Shown here: piece after piece, positions 10,065 through 18,742 of the stretch
Position numbering within the stretch: position 1 is the first letter of the stretch
How the letters are laid out: each line of letters starts with the position of its first letter
From: Coleofasciculus sp. FACHB-1120
GTDB lineage: Bacteria > Cyanobacteriota > Cyanobacteriia > Cyanobacteriales > FACHB-T130
Assembly: GCF_014698845.1 (NCBI RefSeq)
Contig: NZ_JACJTV010000003.1
Span: forward strand, 338,213 to 402,212
DNA length: 64,000 bases
Direction of reading: 5' to 3'
Translations under genes and position numbers: made by a program
The notes under the pieces: generated by a model
What the model saw: the letters and a program-made list of their open reading frames with translations, nothing else
The model's database searches: none
Told to the model about the DNA's origin: nothing

Positions 10065-11114
10065 ATGAGCAGTTCTTTAGATAAGTCGTCGGAAAAAACA
10101 TCCGGTTTAGAATCCTTTCTGAACGTACAGACCGTAATCATTGCGGGAATAACCTGGGCTGTGCTAGCACTGCTGTATTTTCTACTGTTTAGCATTTCAG
10201 CGCCCGGCGAAAATCCTCCGCTTTGGTACACGATTGGAACTTACATTTTTGAAGAGGTGGCTTACTTAGGGGCAGCAGTGCTGTGTTTTAGAAACTGGCG
10301 CAGTCCCCAGATTGTCAGCGGACGTAACGTCTGGCTGGGATTTGGGCTGGGGATGCTGTGCTATTTTCTGGGAAACCTGTTGTTTTGCTACTGGGAACTG
10401 GTTTTACATCAAGACCCCATTGTGTCGCCTGGGGATTTGTTTTTTGTACCTGCCTATTTGTTTCTAGGCTGGGGAATGATTTTAGCGGTCATCTCCCGGC
10501 GACTGAATCTAGAAGTTTGGCAGTGGGCAGTCGTGGCAGCGATCGCAGTTGCCGGAATTGCCTTAGCAGTCTGGCTACACGTTGCCGCCCCTGATAAGGA
10601 ATCATCAGCAACTCTACCCTTACCCGCAGTAACAACAGAGGTGGCTAAAGCGACTTCATCCAAGAAAGCGATCGCTGCCACCAAAGCACCAGCAGTGAAT
10701 AAAACCGCTACTGTAGTAAAAACAGCACAAGCAAAACCCTCGGCTCCTACTAGAGAAAATCAGGCTCCAGCCTGGGTTCTATCAGTGGAAAAATTTCTAA
10801 AGCCATTAGAGCAATTTCTGAACATTTTTTACGTTGTTAGCGATATCTTTCTGTTGATTGTTGCCTCGACTGTATTGCTAGCATTTTGGGGAGGTCGTTT
10901 TTCTCAGTCTTGGCGGATGATTGCTGGGGCAGCTTTTTCATACTATGTTGCCGATATGTGGCTGAACTACGCCGATGCTTTCATTGATGATTATCAAAGC
11001 GGAGGACTATTGGAAGTATTTTGGGTTTTCAGCGGCGTCCTGTTTGCCATCGGCGCTGTCCTGGAATTTGATACATCCAGTCGTTCCCGTCGTACCGGAC
11101 GCAAACGTGCTTAG
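10065..11114 (+). CDS. Eight-helix membrane protein with Ala/Lys/Thr-rich internal insert
   Basis: The 349-residue protein has about eight hydrophobic helices: residues 25-43, 53-75, 88-110, 120-141, 150-172, 253-277, 284-304 and 315-336. Between helices five and six lies a low-complexity segment (about 178-240) rich in Ala, Lys, Thr and Val, probably a flexible extramembrane loop. The block SPGDLFFVPAYLFLGWG resembles the membrane sensor halves found in front of cyanobacterial GGDEF or kinase proteins, but no signalling domain follows. Only 8 bp separate it from the HTH gene, so co-transcription is likely. It could be an orphan sensor or scaffold; this is inference. Confidence 0.75.
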   Translation: MSSSLDKSSEKTSGLESFLNVQTVIIAGITWAVLALLYFLLFSISAPGENPPLWYTIGTYIFEEVAYLGAAVLCFRNWRSPQIVSGRNVWLGFGLGMLCYFLGNLLFCYWELVLHQDPIVSPGDLFFVPAYLFLGWGMILAVISRRLNLEVWQWAVVAAIAVAGIALAVWLHVAAPDKESSATLPLPAVTTEVAKATSSKKAIAATKAPAVNKTATVVKTAQAKPSAPTRENQAPAWVLSVEKFLKPLEQFLNIFYVVSDIFLLIVASTVLLAFWGGRFSQSWRMIAGAAFSYYVADMWLNYADAFIDDYQSGGLLEVFWVFSGVLFAIGAVLEFDTSSRSRRTGRKRA

Positions 11115-11122
11115 GAAGTAGC

Positions 11123-12130
11123 ATGAGTGTGAGAAAACTCTCTGAATTAGATAAGCGCGACATCCTCAACCTGTATCGACAGCCAGGAGAGACAACCTCA
11201 ACCCTGGCTAGTCGTTATGATGTCAGTAATTCAACGATTAGCCGTCTTTTAAAAACTCGTCTATCCGAGCAAGAATATGAAGCTCTGATACAGCAAAAGC
11301 GAACCAATCGCTCCCACTCGATTTCCGAACCTGTCACTGAAGCTGATGAGGAGCCAGTAGAAACATCGCTTACTACATCGACAGAGAACGAAGAATTCTT
11401 TCTTGGCATCCAAGAGTCCTTTGCAGAGAGTGAAGAATCCTTGAATGCAAGCCCTAGCGCCCCGCGGCGTCGTAGGCGTTCCTCAGTTCCTACTGAGGAA
11501 GAGAAGGCACAAGAGCCGGAAAACATTCCTGTCGAAATTTTCTCTGGAATCGATTCCTCTATGCCCCTCTTTCAGGTGGCTGTAGATGCAGTACCAAGTA
11601 ATAGTCCCAATTTACTTGATAAAAATTACAGTACAGAAGCCAGTGTCATACAAGAGATGCTGGGGGAAGACCTAACTGATTTAGAGGACGACGAGGACGG
11701 CGAGGACGATGAGGAGGACGACGATTTAGAAGACCTCGAAGATGAAGACGACTGGGAGGATGATACAGCAACTCTCGAAAGTCCAATTCCAGCAGGAACA
11801 TTTAAGCGAGCAAATCGCGCTAGTGTTCAAGTTTTACCACTTTCTAACGCGGTGCTTCCCAAAACCTGCTATTTAGTGGTAGACCGAGCAGCGGAATTGA
11901 TAGCGAGACCTATGCGAGAGTTCAGTGACCTCGGACAAATTCCTGCCCAAGAGGTTCAGCAGAGAACACTCCCAGTTTTCGATAACCATCGGGTAGCTCG
12001 AAGGTTTTCTAACCGCACCCAACGAGTGATTAAAGTTCCAGATGGCAGGATGCTTCAGAAAACTTGTTCGCAACTGCAAGCGAAGGGAATTACTCGCTTG
12101 CTGATTGATGGTCAAGTGTATTCGTTATAA
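11123..12130 (+). CDS. Helix-turn-helix protein with acidic linker and conserved-looking C-terminal domain
   Basis: Residues 5-50 form a homeodomain-like helix-turn-helix of the kind used by transposases and Psq proteins (RDILNLYRQPGETTSTLASR then SNSTISRLLKTRL). A disordered middle contains an almost pure Asp/Glu run around residues 185-215. The C-terminal 110 residues form a separate folded region ending TRLLIDGQVYSL. There is no DDE catalytic domain, so it is not a transposase. It is more likely a DNA-binding regulator. It sits 8 bp after the membrane protein gene and 6 bp before the molybdopterin oxidoreductase gene, so it may regulate its own operon; that is inference. Confidence 0.75.
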   Translation: MSVRKLSELDKRDILNLYRQPGETTSTLASRYDVSNSTISRLLKTRLSEQEYEALIQQKRTNRSHSISEPVTEADEEPVETSLTTSTENEEFFLGIQESFAESEESLNASPSAPRRRRRSSVPTEEEKAQEPENIPVEIFSGIDSSMPLFQVAVDAVPSNSPNLLDKNYSTEASVIQEMLGEDLTDLEDDEDGEDDEEDDDLEDLEDEDDWEDDTATLESPIPAGTFKRANRASVQVLPLSNAVLPKTCYLVVDRAAELIARPMREFSDLGQIPAQEVQQRTLPVFDNHRVARRFSNRTQRVIKVPDGRMLQKTCSQLQAKGITRLLIDGQVYSL

Positions 12131-12136
12131 GAGGCA

Positions 12137-13195
12137 GTGGTGAAACGCCGTCAAGTTCTCAAACAGCTGCTACAAACATCCGGCGGGCTGATTGCTGCTA
12201 GCTTACTCCCAGGCTGTCAGTTAGCAGGGTCAGTGGAGCCGCTGTTTTTGCTTGACCTGCTCAAGCCAGACTCAAAACTGCCAGAACACCTGCTCACGTC
12301 ATTGAGCGAATTTTATGTGCAATCTTATGCCTTGCCGCCTAGGATTAATCTTGACAACTGGCGGTTAAAAGTTACGGGTGCGGTTGCCCAGCCTCTGACG
12401 CTGACCTTTCAAGACATTGTGGCAGCGCCGCAGGAAAATTTTTACCTGACAATGGAGTGCATTGGCAATCCCAGTGGCGGCAACCTGATTGGAAACGCTC
12501 AGTGGACAGGTACCCCTTTGCTACCTTTTCTAGAGCAAGCTGGCGTTAAATCAGAGGCGATAGAACTTAGGCTGCACGGAGCTGATTCTTACGAGACAAC
12601 ATTGCCAGTTCCAGAAGTCATGAGAAAAGAAGTGCGACTGGTTCACCAGATGAATGGCGAAGCTCTCACTCAGTCTCATGGCTACCCTTTACGCATCATA
12701 ATTCCCGGTCACTTTGGTCAGAAGCAACCCAAATGGCTGGTCGAGATTGAAGCTATCAGCAGCCAGAAGCGAGGTTTTTGGGAACGTCAAGGCTGGTCTG
12801 ATACAGCGGAAATTCCTACTCATGCACTGATGCGCCAAGTACAAAACACTCGTGTCTGGAACCGACAGCATCGGTTGCATTTGGGGCGCACAGGTGAAAC
12901 AGGTTGGGCAAACGGCATTTTGATTGCTGGTGTTGCTTTAGACAAATCTAGTCCGATTACAGCCATTGAGGTCAGTACCAACGATGGTAAGACTTGGCAG
13001 AATGCTGAGCAAAATCAACCGGCGTCTCCCCACGAGTGGACGCTCTGGCGTTATTTATGGATGCCCCAGCAGCCGGGAAGTTATACTTTACTTGCTCGCG
13101 CTACGTCTTCACGCCAACAGCAGCCACTGAAAGATGAGAATCGAATGGATGGCAGTAGTGGCATTCTGCGAATTCAAGTGAGTTTGCAAGAGTGA
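12137..13195 (+). CDS. Sulfite-oxidase-like molybdopterin-dependent oxidoreductase, exported
   Basis: The protein (352 residues) has an oxidoreductase molybdopterin-binding domain with the molybdenum-ligating cysteine in MECIGN (C108). A C-terminal Mo-co dimerisation-type beta domain follows (VALDKSSPITAIEVSTNDGKTW cut at about residue 290). The N-terminus KRRQVLK plus a hydrophobic stretch and LLPGC resembles a Tat signal with a lipobox at C27, so it is probably exported folded and lipid-anchored. Start is GTG 12137, or GTG 12140, after AAGAGG. No heme domain is fused. The electron acceptor and substrate are unknown; sulfite is possible. It is the last gene of the 10065-13195 unit. Confidence 0.88.
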   Translation: MVKRRQVLKQLLQTSGGLIAASLLPGCQLAGSVEPLFLLDLLKPDSKLPEHLLTSLSEFYVQSYALPPRINLDNWRLKVTGAVAQPLTLTFQDIVAAPQENFYLTMECIGNPSGGNLIGNAQWTGTPLLPFLEQAGVKSEAIELRLHGADSYETTLPVPEVMRKEVRLVHQMNGEALTQSHGYPLRIIIPGHFGQKQPKWLVEIEAISSQKRGFWERQGWSDTAEIPTHALMRQVQNTRVWNRQHRLHLGRTGETGWANGILIAGVALDKSSPITAIEVSTNDGKTWQNAEQNQPASPHEWTLWRYLWMPQQPGSYTLLARATSSRQQQPLKDENRMDGSSGILRIQVSLQE

Positions 13196-13804
13196 TTGAA
13201 TAAAATTGAGAAATCAGTAGAGACCCGAAGTTTTGCGTCTTTGTTTAAAATAGCCCTCTTTTGTCAAACTGGGGTGAAACCTTAATTTTTGGTGGGCTAT
13301 AACAACGTAAATTCGTTGAATTTTCCCAAGTGACAAAAGAGGGATAGGGTTTGAGAAACAGATACCTGTGTAGATGTATGGCAGTCTGCCCCCACACGCA
13401 AACAGAGTAAGCCCCTGTTATGGATGAATCTTGACTCACAGAGTCTATTGCTTGTTTAACGAGGCTTCAACTGTTTATAAAAACTCAAAGAATTTATAGA
13501 TAAAGTGACCACCGTATTTTTACGGAAAATAAGTTTTCTATAGAATTATCATTAGAGAAATCACTCAATTATTGAGTTTTGAAAAAAGATTAAAAAATAT
13601 TTGTAACATCATCTGTTTGAGCCTTCTAGGGGGGGTAGTCTAGAGAAGTAAAATATTTTTTAAAATATTGATGAGTAACAGATAGAAGCTGAGTGAAGAA
13701 AGATTCTGTTATAAAAGTAACCGCCAAAAAGGCAGTTATTAAGCCAAGTAAGATTTGTTTCAAGCCTCTTCAACGGTTTATATAAACTAGGGAGCGATCG
13801 CGCT
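13196..13804. other. 609-bp gap containing a MITE-like element
   Basis: The gap holds a degenerate copy of the cyanobacterial AGTAGAGAC hairpin repeat (13216-13240) and the 90-bp inverted-repeat element at 13254-13343. The rest is AT-rich sequence (13450-13800) with no coding frame. The pentapeptide gene starts just after a HIP1 site. Confidence 0.6.
13254..13343. mobile_element. MITE-like element: 13-bp perfect terminal inverted repeats, 4-bp flanking direct repeat
   Basis: CCCTCTTTTGTCA (13254-13266) and TGACAAAAGAGGG (13331-13343) are perfect inverted repeats bounding 90 bp of non-coding DNA. ATAG occurs directly outside both ends (13250-13253 and 13344-13347), as expected for a target-site duplication. 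No transposase of matching ends is in the window. A simple hairpin is the alternative, but the flanking direct repeat favours insertion. Confidence 0.6.
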
Positions 13805-14710
13805 ATGGAAGTAAGCCATTTACTAAAGCTTTATGAAGACGGGCAAAGAGACTTTGCTGGGATCGATCTCAACGGAAGTGACTTGAGGGGAGTTACGCTA
13901 ATTGGGGTCAATCTTACGGGCGCTAATCTGAGGGGAGCCAATCTGAGTCGGGCTTTCCTGACGAAGTCCGACTTGACGGGTGCTTATTTGAACTGGGCGG
14001 ATCTGAGTTTTGTCAAGCTGAGTGAAGGCAAACTGGTAGAGGCAGACTTGACGAAAGCTAACCTCAGTGGCGCATTCTTAGTAAAATCAAAACTGCCTGG
14101 AGCCAAACTGAGCGGTGCAAATCTCAGCAATGCCAATCTTCGAGTTGCTAACCTTTGGGGTGCTAATCTCTGTGGAGCAAATTTGCAAAGGATTAACCTG
14201 CGGGAAGCGAATCTCAGCGGCGTTAACCTGAATTGGGCTAATTTGTGTGAAGCGAGACTCACGGGCGCGAAATTGTATGGAGCTTCCTTGAGTGGAGTTA
14301 ACTTCAAAAAAGCTTTTTTAAAAGGATTAGACCTGGGTGGAGCCGATTTAGAGGGAGCCAACCTTAATGATGCCAAACTGAGCGGCGCTAACCTGGAAGG
14401 CGCTAACCTGAGTGCAGTGGATCTCAGCGAAGCGACACTGCGTAAAGCCAATCTGAAAGGGGCAGACTTACGGGGAGCCAATCTAGCCAGGGCATCGTTG
14501 GAGGGGGCAGACTTGAGCTGGACGATTCTGAGTAGAGCAAACTTGAGTGAAGCAGATTTGAGTGAGGCAAAGCTGGTAGGAACTAACTTGGAAGATGCTC
14601 AGATGAATGGCGCTGTGCTGCCGTTAGAACACCGAAACTCACAGTCAGAAGCAACGATTAGTGGCAATGTGACACCGTTTGAACAACCAGTTAGAGTAAT
14701 GGTTGGGTAG
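13805..14710 (+). CDS. Pentapeptide repeat protein
   Basis: Nearly the whole 301-residue chain consists of A(D/N)LxX pentapeptides (for example ANLRGANLSRA, ADLRGANLARA), which fold as a right-handed quadrilateral beta helix. A short N-terminal helix (MEVSHLLKLYEDGQRDF) precedes the repeats and about 25 non-repeat residues end the protein. There is no signal peptide or kinase domain. Such proteins are numerous in cyanobacteria; a few mimic DNA or bind gyrase, most have no known role. No clear ribosome site is visible beyond GGGAG 13790-13794. The long frame on the opposite strand is a by-product of the repeats. Confidence 0.9.
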   Translation: MEVSHLLKLYEDGQRDFAGIDLNGSDLRGVTLIGVNLTGANLRGANLSRAFLTKSDLTGAYLNWADLSFVKLSEGKLVEADLTKANLSGAFLVKSKLPGAKLSGANLSNANLRVANLWGANLCGANLQRINLREANLSGVNLNWANLCEARLTGAKLYGASLSGVNFKKAFLKGLDLGGADLEGANLNDAKLSGANLEGANLSAVDLSEATLRKANLKGADLRGANLARASLEGADLSWTILSRANLSEADLSEAKLVGTNLEDAQMNGAVLPLEHRNSQSEATISGNVTPFEQPVRVMVG

Positions 14711-14775
14711 TTGAGAGAACGCTAACCGAGCGTTGCTGATAGATTTAGGCTTTTCTGTGGACTAGGTTACAGGCT

Positions 14776-15117
14776 ATGGATGGAGATTCGGGTGCAACTC
14801 GTTACGGTGTAGTGTTGGTAACGGCGTCTTCGCGGCAAGAAGCAGAAGCGATCGCCCAAAATTTAGTTGAATCCCAGCTAGCGGCTTGTGTTAACTTCAT
14901 GCCAGTGCATTCTGTTTATAGTTGGCAAGGTAAGGTTAACTCAGAAGAGGAGTGGCAGCTAACCATCAAAACAGATTTAGCACAATTTTCCGCTCTCGAA
15001 GCCAAGATTCGAGAGTTGCATTCTTATGAAGTACCAGAAATCATTGCTTTGCCAATCTTAGCTGGCTTTCCGCCCTATCTTCAGTGGATTGCAGACAATG
15101 TAAAAGGCTATCTGTAG
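14776..15117 (+). CDS. cutA: Divalent-cation tolerance protein CutA
   Basis: The 113-residue length matches CutA1. Conserved blocks are VTASSRQEAEAIAQNLVES, LAACVNFMPVHSVYSWQG and YEVPEIIALPI, typical of the trimeric ferredoxin-like fold. The protein is associated with copper and other divalent-metal tolerance, although the biochemical role is not settled. Its last ten bases overlap the end of the convergent ADP-ribosylglycohydrolase gene, so the 3' ends are shared. Start ATG 14776 has a weak upstream ribosome site (AGG at 14764). Confidence 0.94.
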   Translation: MDGDSGATRYGVVLVTASSRQEAEAIAQNLVESQLAACVNFMPVHSVYSWQGKVNSEEEWQLTIKTDLAQFSALEAKIRELHSYEVPEIIALPILAGFPPYLQWIADNVKGYL

Positions 15118-16049
15118 ATAGCTGCTTCTAGGCGTGTTGCTAAGTCAATGATGTCTTCAATCCTGGCAATTTGATTGATCCATTCGTCGGGAATATTTTC
15201 AACACCGTAATAAATTCCCGCTAAACCACCAGTAACAGCAGCAGTGGTATCTGTATCCTCACCTAAATTTACCGCTTTTAGTACTGCTTCGGCATAAGAG
15301 GAGCTATTTAAGAGACACCAAAGCGACGCCTCTAACGTATCAATTACATAGCCTCCAGAGCGGATCGAGTCTATTGGTAAACTGGCAAGTTCACCGCTAT
15401 TAACTCGTTGGAAGTGATGCTTTTCCTGTGCATATAAAGATTGGGAATAAATCTCTTTGACATCTTGAATGCCTTGCAGATAAGCAGCTTGTGGAGCAAG
15501 ACCTTTCAATAAACAAACACCAATGCTGATATAAATTCCGCAGGCAATTTGGCTCCTTAGATGAGCGTGAGTGATGCAAGAGACTTGATGCGATCGCTCT
15601 ATTAGTTCGGGAAAGTCTAGGGTTTTGTGATAGTAAACTAAAGGCAAGATTCGCATCAATGAGCCATTACCATTACTCCTCTCATCTTTTCCTCCCGCTT
15701 CTAGGGGTGGAACGCCCTGTTTTAAACGCTTAATAGCATAATGGGTGGTATGCCCGATGTCGAAAACCTCGCCGTAGGGAGTCCAGAAACCCTCGTTAAA
15801 CCAACGACAGAAAGAGCTAGCGATCGCATCCACAGAAAATCCACTACACAGAGCGTCCGCTAAACAGAAGGTAAGAGAGCTATCATCTGACCAAGTGCCA
15901 GCAGGTTGATGATAAGTTCCGTAACCTATCATCTTCGTCACAGGTGACTTTATCCGGTCAATTCTGTTAGTAAATTCGACTGGAACACCCAACGCATCAC
16001 CGACGCATACACCGATCAGCCCTGCCAAGACTTTAGAGCTTGTTTTCAT
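15108..16049 (-). CDS. ADP-ribosylglycohydrolase (DraG/ARH) family protein
   Basis: Family motifs that bind the two magnesium ions are clear: GDALGVPVEF near residue 18, WSDDSSLT near residue 53, GNGSLMRI near 130, and GEDTDTTAAVTGGLAG near 272. At 313 residues it is a single-domain enzyme. DraG/ARH proteins remove ADP-ribose from arginine, serine or other acceptors, or hydrolyse related ADP-ribose conjugates. No nitrogenase or dra gene is nearby, so a role in nitrogenase control is not supported. It is convergent with, and overlaps, cutA by 10 bp. Confidence 0.9.
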   Translation of the reverse strand: MKTSSKVLAGLIGVCVGDALGVPVEFTNRIDRIKSPVTKMIGYGTYHQPAGTWSDDSSLTFCLADALCSGFSVDAIASSFCRWFNEGFWTPYGEVFDIGHTTHYAIKRLKQGVPPLEAGGKDERSNGNGSLMRILPLVYYHKTLDFPELIERSHQVSCITHAHLRSQIACGIYISIGVCLLKGLAPQAAYLQGIQDVKEIYSQSLYAQEKHHFQRVNSGELASLPIDSIRSGGYVIDTLEASLWCLLNSSSYAEAVLKAVNLGEDTDTTAAVTGGLAGIYYGVENIPDEWINQIARIEDIIDLATRLEAAIYR

Positions 16050-16168
16050 TTCAAGTGTTTTATCCAGACTACTGATAATTCCAGGGTAGTTTGCGATCGC
16101 AATTGTGCGTGCATTCGGCCCGCAGCCATGTTAATAGTTCGCAGGGGATGGCATCATCTCAAGGAGAA

Positions 16169-16873
16169 TTAGATGCTCGAAGGCGTCCTTGTTCCTCTAC
16201 GCTGCCAAAATTCCTTAACTCTTCGCTCCCACTGCTGCCAGTAAATCATCATATTATCGGGTTCAAACCAGAACACCTCAGCAGGCATTTCCGGAACCGC
16301 TACAACCAGCAAGGCATGACTCAGATGGATGCCGGACTCTTGATAAAATTGGTTAACCGCACCCGTGTAAGCCGCTAATTGGATCGGGCTATCGCGGAGG
16401 CGTTCGACTGATCCTTTGGGCTTATCGGCAGTTTTCCAATCACAGACGCAGGGAATGCCTTGATAACTCGCAACGCAATCCACTCGACCCGCATAACTCA
16501 AATCGTAGTGGAAGACAGACCCTTCCACCAGCCGCACCTCTTGAATGTCCTGCAACACCGGCTCTATACTATCCCAGTAAGGTTTAGCCGCGTCTGGACA
16601 GGCGACATTTTCCCCCAGTAGATAGCGCTGAATGTGCTTGTGGGTGGACGTGCCGCGACGGCTAGCAGCACCAGAAATTCGGTTGGCTTCCTCTACTCCG
16701 ACTCGGTTGCGCCAGTTGAAGAGTGCTTCTCGATCTTCTTGCGGTTTGGTGGCGTTGAGGATAGTGGAGACGCTGGGAAAGCGATCGCCTTTCGCATCCA
16801 CATAAAATTGTTTTCCATATTCCCGTAGCGTTTTAGCACGGTGATGAGGCAGTAAATTGATATTTAGCGTCAT
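16169..16873 (-). CDS. PD-(D/E)XK superfamily nuclease, MGME1/exonuclease V-like
   Basis: The 234-residue protein shows the PD-(D/E)XK core: GRVDCVAS (metal-binding Asp), then CVCDWKTADK (D-x-K), and the downstream QLAAYTGAV helix typical of the RecB/Cas4/MGME1 branch. The early block RRGTSTHKHIQRYL corresponds to the conserved GT.(H/V)H motif of this branch. There are no cysteines arranged for an Fe-S cluster, so it is nearer to MGME1-like single-strand DNA exonucleases than to Cas4 or AddB. There is no CRISPR system in the window. Substrate and role are inferred only from family. Confidence 0.8.
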   Translation of the reverse strand: MTLNINLLPHHRAKTLREYGKQFYVDAKGDRFPSVSTILNATKPQEDREALFNWRNRVGVEEANRISGAASRRGTSTHKHIQRYLLGENVACPDAAKPYWDSIEPVLQDIQEVRLVEGSVFHYDLSYAGRVDCVASYQGIPCVCDWKTADKPKGSVERLRDSPIQLAAYTGAVNQFYQESGIHLSHALLVVAVPEMPAEVFWFEPDNMMIYWQQWERRVKEFWQRRGTRTPSSI

Positions 16874-17121
16874 TATTGTTGAGCGATTAAATCAGCCAGT
16901 GATGATGTTCATCAACGGCGGCTTTATCATTTATTTAGGAAACTGATAGCTGCTGAGATAGAACTTTCAACTGCATCCTCTTTCTTATGCACCTTGCTCA
17001 GCCTGATTCCGTTCCCACTGTCCCGCACCCAAAAGCATAATCCTGAGCATGATGGGGCGACCTTTTGAAGTTCTTTGGCTGTTCCCTATGGCTGTTGTTG
17101 TTTTTTATTTTATTTTATTCA

Positions 17122-17193
17122 AGCCGATGGGCGGATTTGAACCGCCGACCGTTCGATTACGAATCGAATGCTCTACCACTGAGCTACACCGGC
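17122..17193 (-). tRNA. tRNA-Thr(CGT)
   Basis: On the minus strand the acceptor GCCGGTG pairs with CATCGGC (one G-U), the D arm is AGCTCAGTGGTAGAGC, the anticodon arm TTCGATTCGTAATCGAA carries CGT, and the T arm is CGGTTCAAATCCG. CCA is not encoded. It is the second threonine isoacceptor in the window. Confidence 0.95.
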
Positions 17194-17348
17194 ACTGCCG
17201 ATTTACTATCGTAGCAGGTTTAGATAAAAACTGTTGCACCCAATTTTTGGTAAAAAAGCGATCGCGTCCAATTTTCTAGCACCCACCGCCGCCGTTGCTG
17301 AACCCCATCATGTCAAGATGGATCTAAAGTCGGTGGGGATCGAGACGG

Positions 17349-17645
17349 ATGGTAGACCCAAAATTAAAAAATCGTGCCCGCAACACCAAAGGCACTCGGC
17401 AAGTCAGCGTTGAACAGTATGCACGGCTCAAAGGTGAACTTGCTACTCCCTACAAAGGTCTGAGACAATTTGTTTATGTGGCGTGTGGCGCTTCTGGCTT
17501 CATCGGAGGCGTGGTATTTCTTGCTAAATTAGCCTCTGGTCAGGAAATCTCCTCAGCCGTGCCTAACTTGGCGCTTCAAATTGGAGTGGTTGCTTTGATG
17601 GTTTGGCTGTTTCGCCTAGAACAAAAATCTGAACGTAAGCTATAA
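17349..17645 (+). CDS. DUF3493 family membrane protein (LPA3-like)
   Basis: The 98-residue protein has a basic N-terminus (about 45 residues, with the conserved-looking LKGELATPYKGLRQFVY) and two transmembrane helices, about 43-63 and 71-90. This matches the DUF3493 family of cyanobacteria and chloroplasts, whose plant member LPA3 (low PSII accumulation) helps PSII assembly. A role here in thylakoid assembly is inferred by family only. The ATG follows GAGACGG without a strong ribosome site. It is monocistronic between tRNA-Thr(CGT) and the FHA gene. Confidence 0.75.
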   Translation: MVDPKLKNRARNTKGTRQVSVEQYARLKGELATPYKGLRQFVYVACGASGFIGGVVFLAKLASGQEISSAVPNLALQIGVVALMVWLFRLEQKSERKL

Positions 17646-17881
17646 GGCTGAGAATTTCCAGTAATTTTGCGGATTCCCCAATGGGTAAGACAATTTAAGC
17701 TTGAAAGAAGGGATCTGGTGAGTATTTCACATCTTTAGAACTTGCGAGGAAAATAGGCTAGATCGGTAATTTGGCTTAACAACCTTCTTGCAGTCTTTGG
17801 CTTCCCTTCTTGAAAGCCGATAAAGTTCTGCGTTACTTCATCGGCTAGACGCCTAACCTAAGATAGAGTTCATCCCCAGAC

Positions 17882-18655
17882 ATGGAACTAGAACAACGCT
17901 TGGGTCTATATCAGGTATTCCTGAAGCTCTATGAGCATCATCGTGGTTTACTAGATGAGATTCTTAAGCTAGAAGATAGCGGCAATAAATTTCTTAGTGG
18001 CATTGCACCGCGATATGTACAGGGCGTGGCGCAGGAACAGCAAGTCTATCTAGTCACAAACTTAATAGATGCTAAAACGCAGATGTTGTGTCAGCCGCAG
18101 CGGACTTGGACGATGGGACGGTCACGTCAAGTTGCTCTACCGATTCCGGATAGACGGTTGTCTCGTAATCATGCGGCGATTCAATATATCGACAACCAAG
18201 GTTTTTATCTGGTTGACTTAAAGAGTACAAATGGGACTTTCGTCAATGGCGAACCCGTATATAAACGTGTTCTTCTTAAGGATGGCGATCGCATTCGCCT
18301 AGGTGGTCTTGCTTTTTCCTTTTTCTTAGGAAGTACTATCTGCATGGTGGATAATGTTCCTGCTGGCTTGATGGCAGAAATTAACGCCCTGACCAATGCA
18401 GAGCCACCGCTTCCGGTTACAGATTTAGAAATACCGACCGCTCCAACAAAAGTTCATCCGACAAAAGTTCAGACACCGAACACCGAGTGTCAGAAGGATA
18501 CTTCACATTTTCTAGCTAACTCTGCGGCTATTCGAGATCCATTAGTCTCAGTCGTAGAAACTCCGTTAGAACCTCAGCTAACTCCCACTCAGCAATCAGA
18601 AATTTTAGACCGTTTTTTCAGCAGACAGATTTCTGATGTCGGTACAAAGAACTAA
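17882..18655 (+). CDS. FHA-domain protein
   Basis: After about 60 N-terminal residues, an FHA domain spans about residues 65-150. It has the phosphothreonine-binding signatures MGRSRQ, LSRNHAAI and STNGTFVNG. The C-terminal 100 residues are Pro/Thr-rich and probably disordered. No catalytic domain is attached, so it is an adaptor that would bind a threonine-phosphorylated partner. No Ser/Thr kinase is in the window. The start ATG 17882 fits the leader (MELEQRLGLYQVF). An intrinsic terminator follows. Confidence 0.9.
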   Translation: MELEQRLGLYQVFLKLYEHHRGLLDEILKLEDSGNKFLSGIAPRYVQGVAQEQQVYLVTNLIDAKTQMLCQPQRTWTMGRSRQVALPIPDRRLSRNHAAIQYIDNQGFYLVDLKSTNGTFVNGEPVYKRVLLKDGDRIRLGGLAFSFFLGSTICMVDNVPAGLMAEINALTNAEPPLPVTDLEIPTAPTKVHPTKVQTPNTECQKDTSHFLANSAAIRDPLVSVVETPLEPQLTPTQQSEILDRFFSRQISDVGTKN

Positions 18656-18682
18656 AGGTACAAAGAACTAAAATTTATGTAG

Positions 18683-18718
18683 AAACCCCAGTTTCAAGTA
18701 GAAACCGGGGTTTTTTAT
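18683..18718 (+). terminator. Intrinsic terminator of the FHA gene
   Basis: AAACCCCAGTTTC (18683-18695) pairs with GAAACCGGGGTTT (18701-18713) with one mismatch and a 5-nt loop. It runs into TTTTTT (18711-18716). Confidence 0.85.
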
Positions 18719-18742
18719 ATGTAGGAGTCGCCCTAAGCTTCC

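Noticed and set aside
11123..11300. Transposase reading of the HTH protein
   Set aside because: Only the N-terminal HTH is transposase-like; there is no DDE domain and no terminal inverted repeats around the gene.
13984..14481. Long open frame on the minus strand opposite the pentapeptide gene (165 codons)
   Set aside because: It mirrors the pentapeptide repeat in another frame, giving a monotonous Leu/Ala/Arg/Pro pattern, with no ribosome site.
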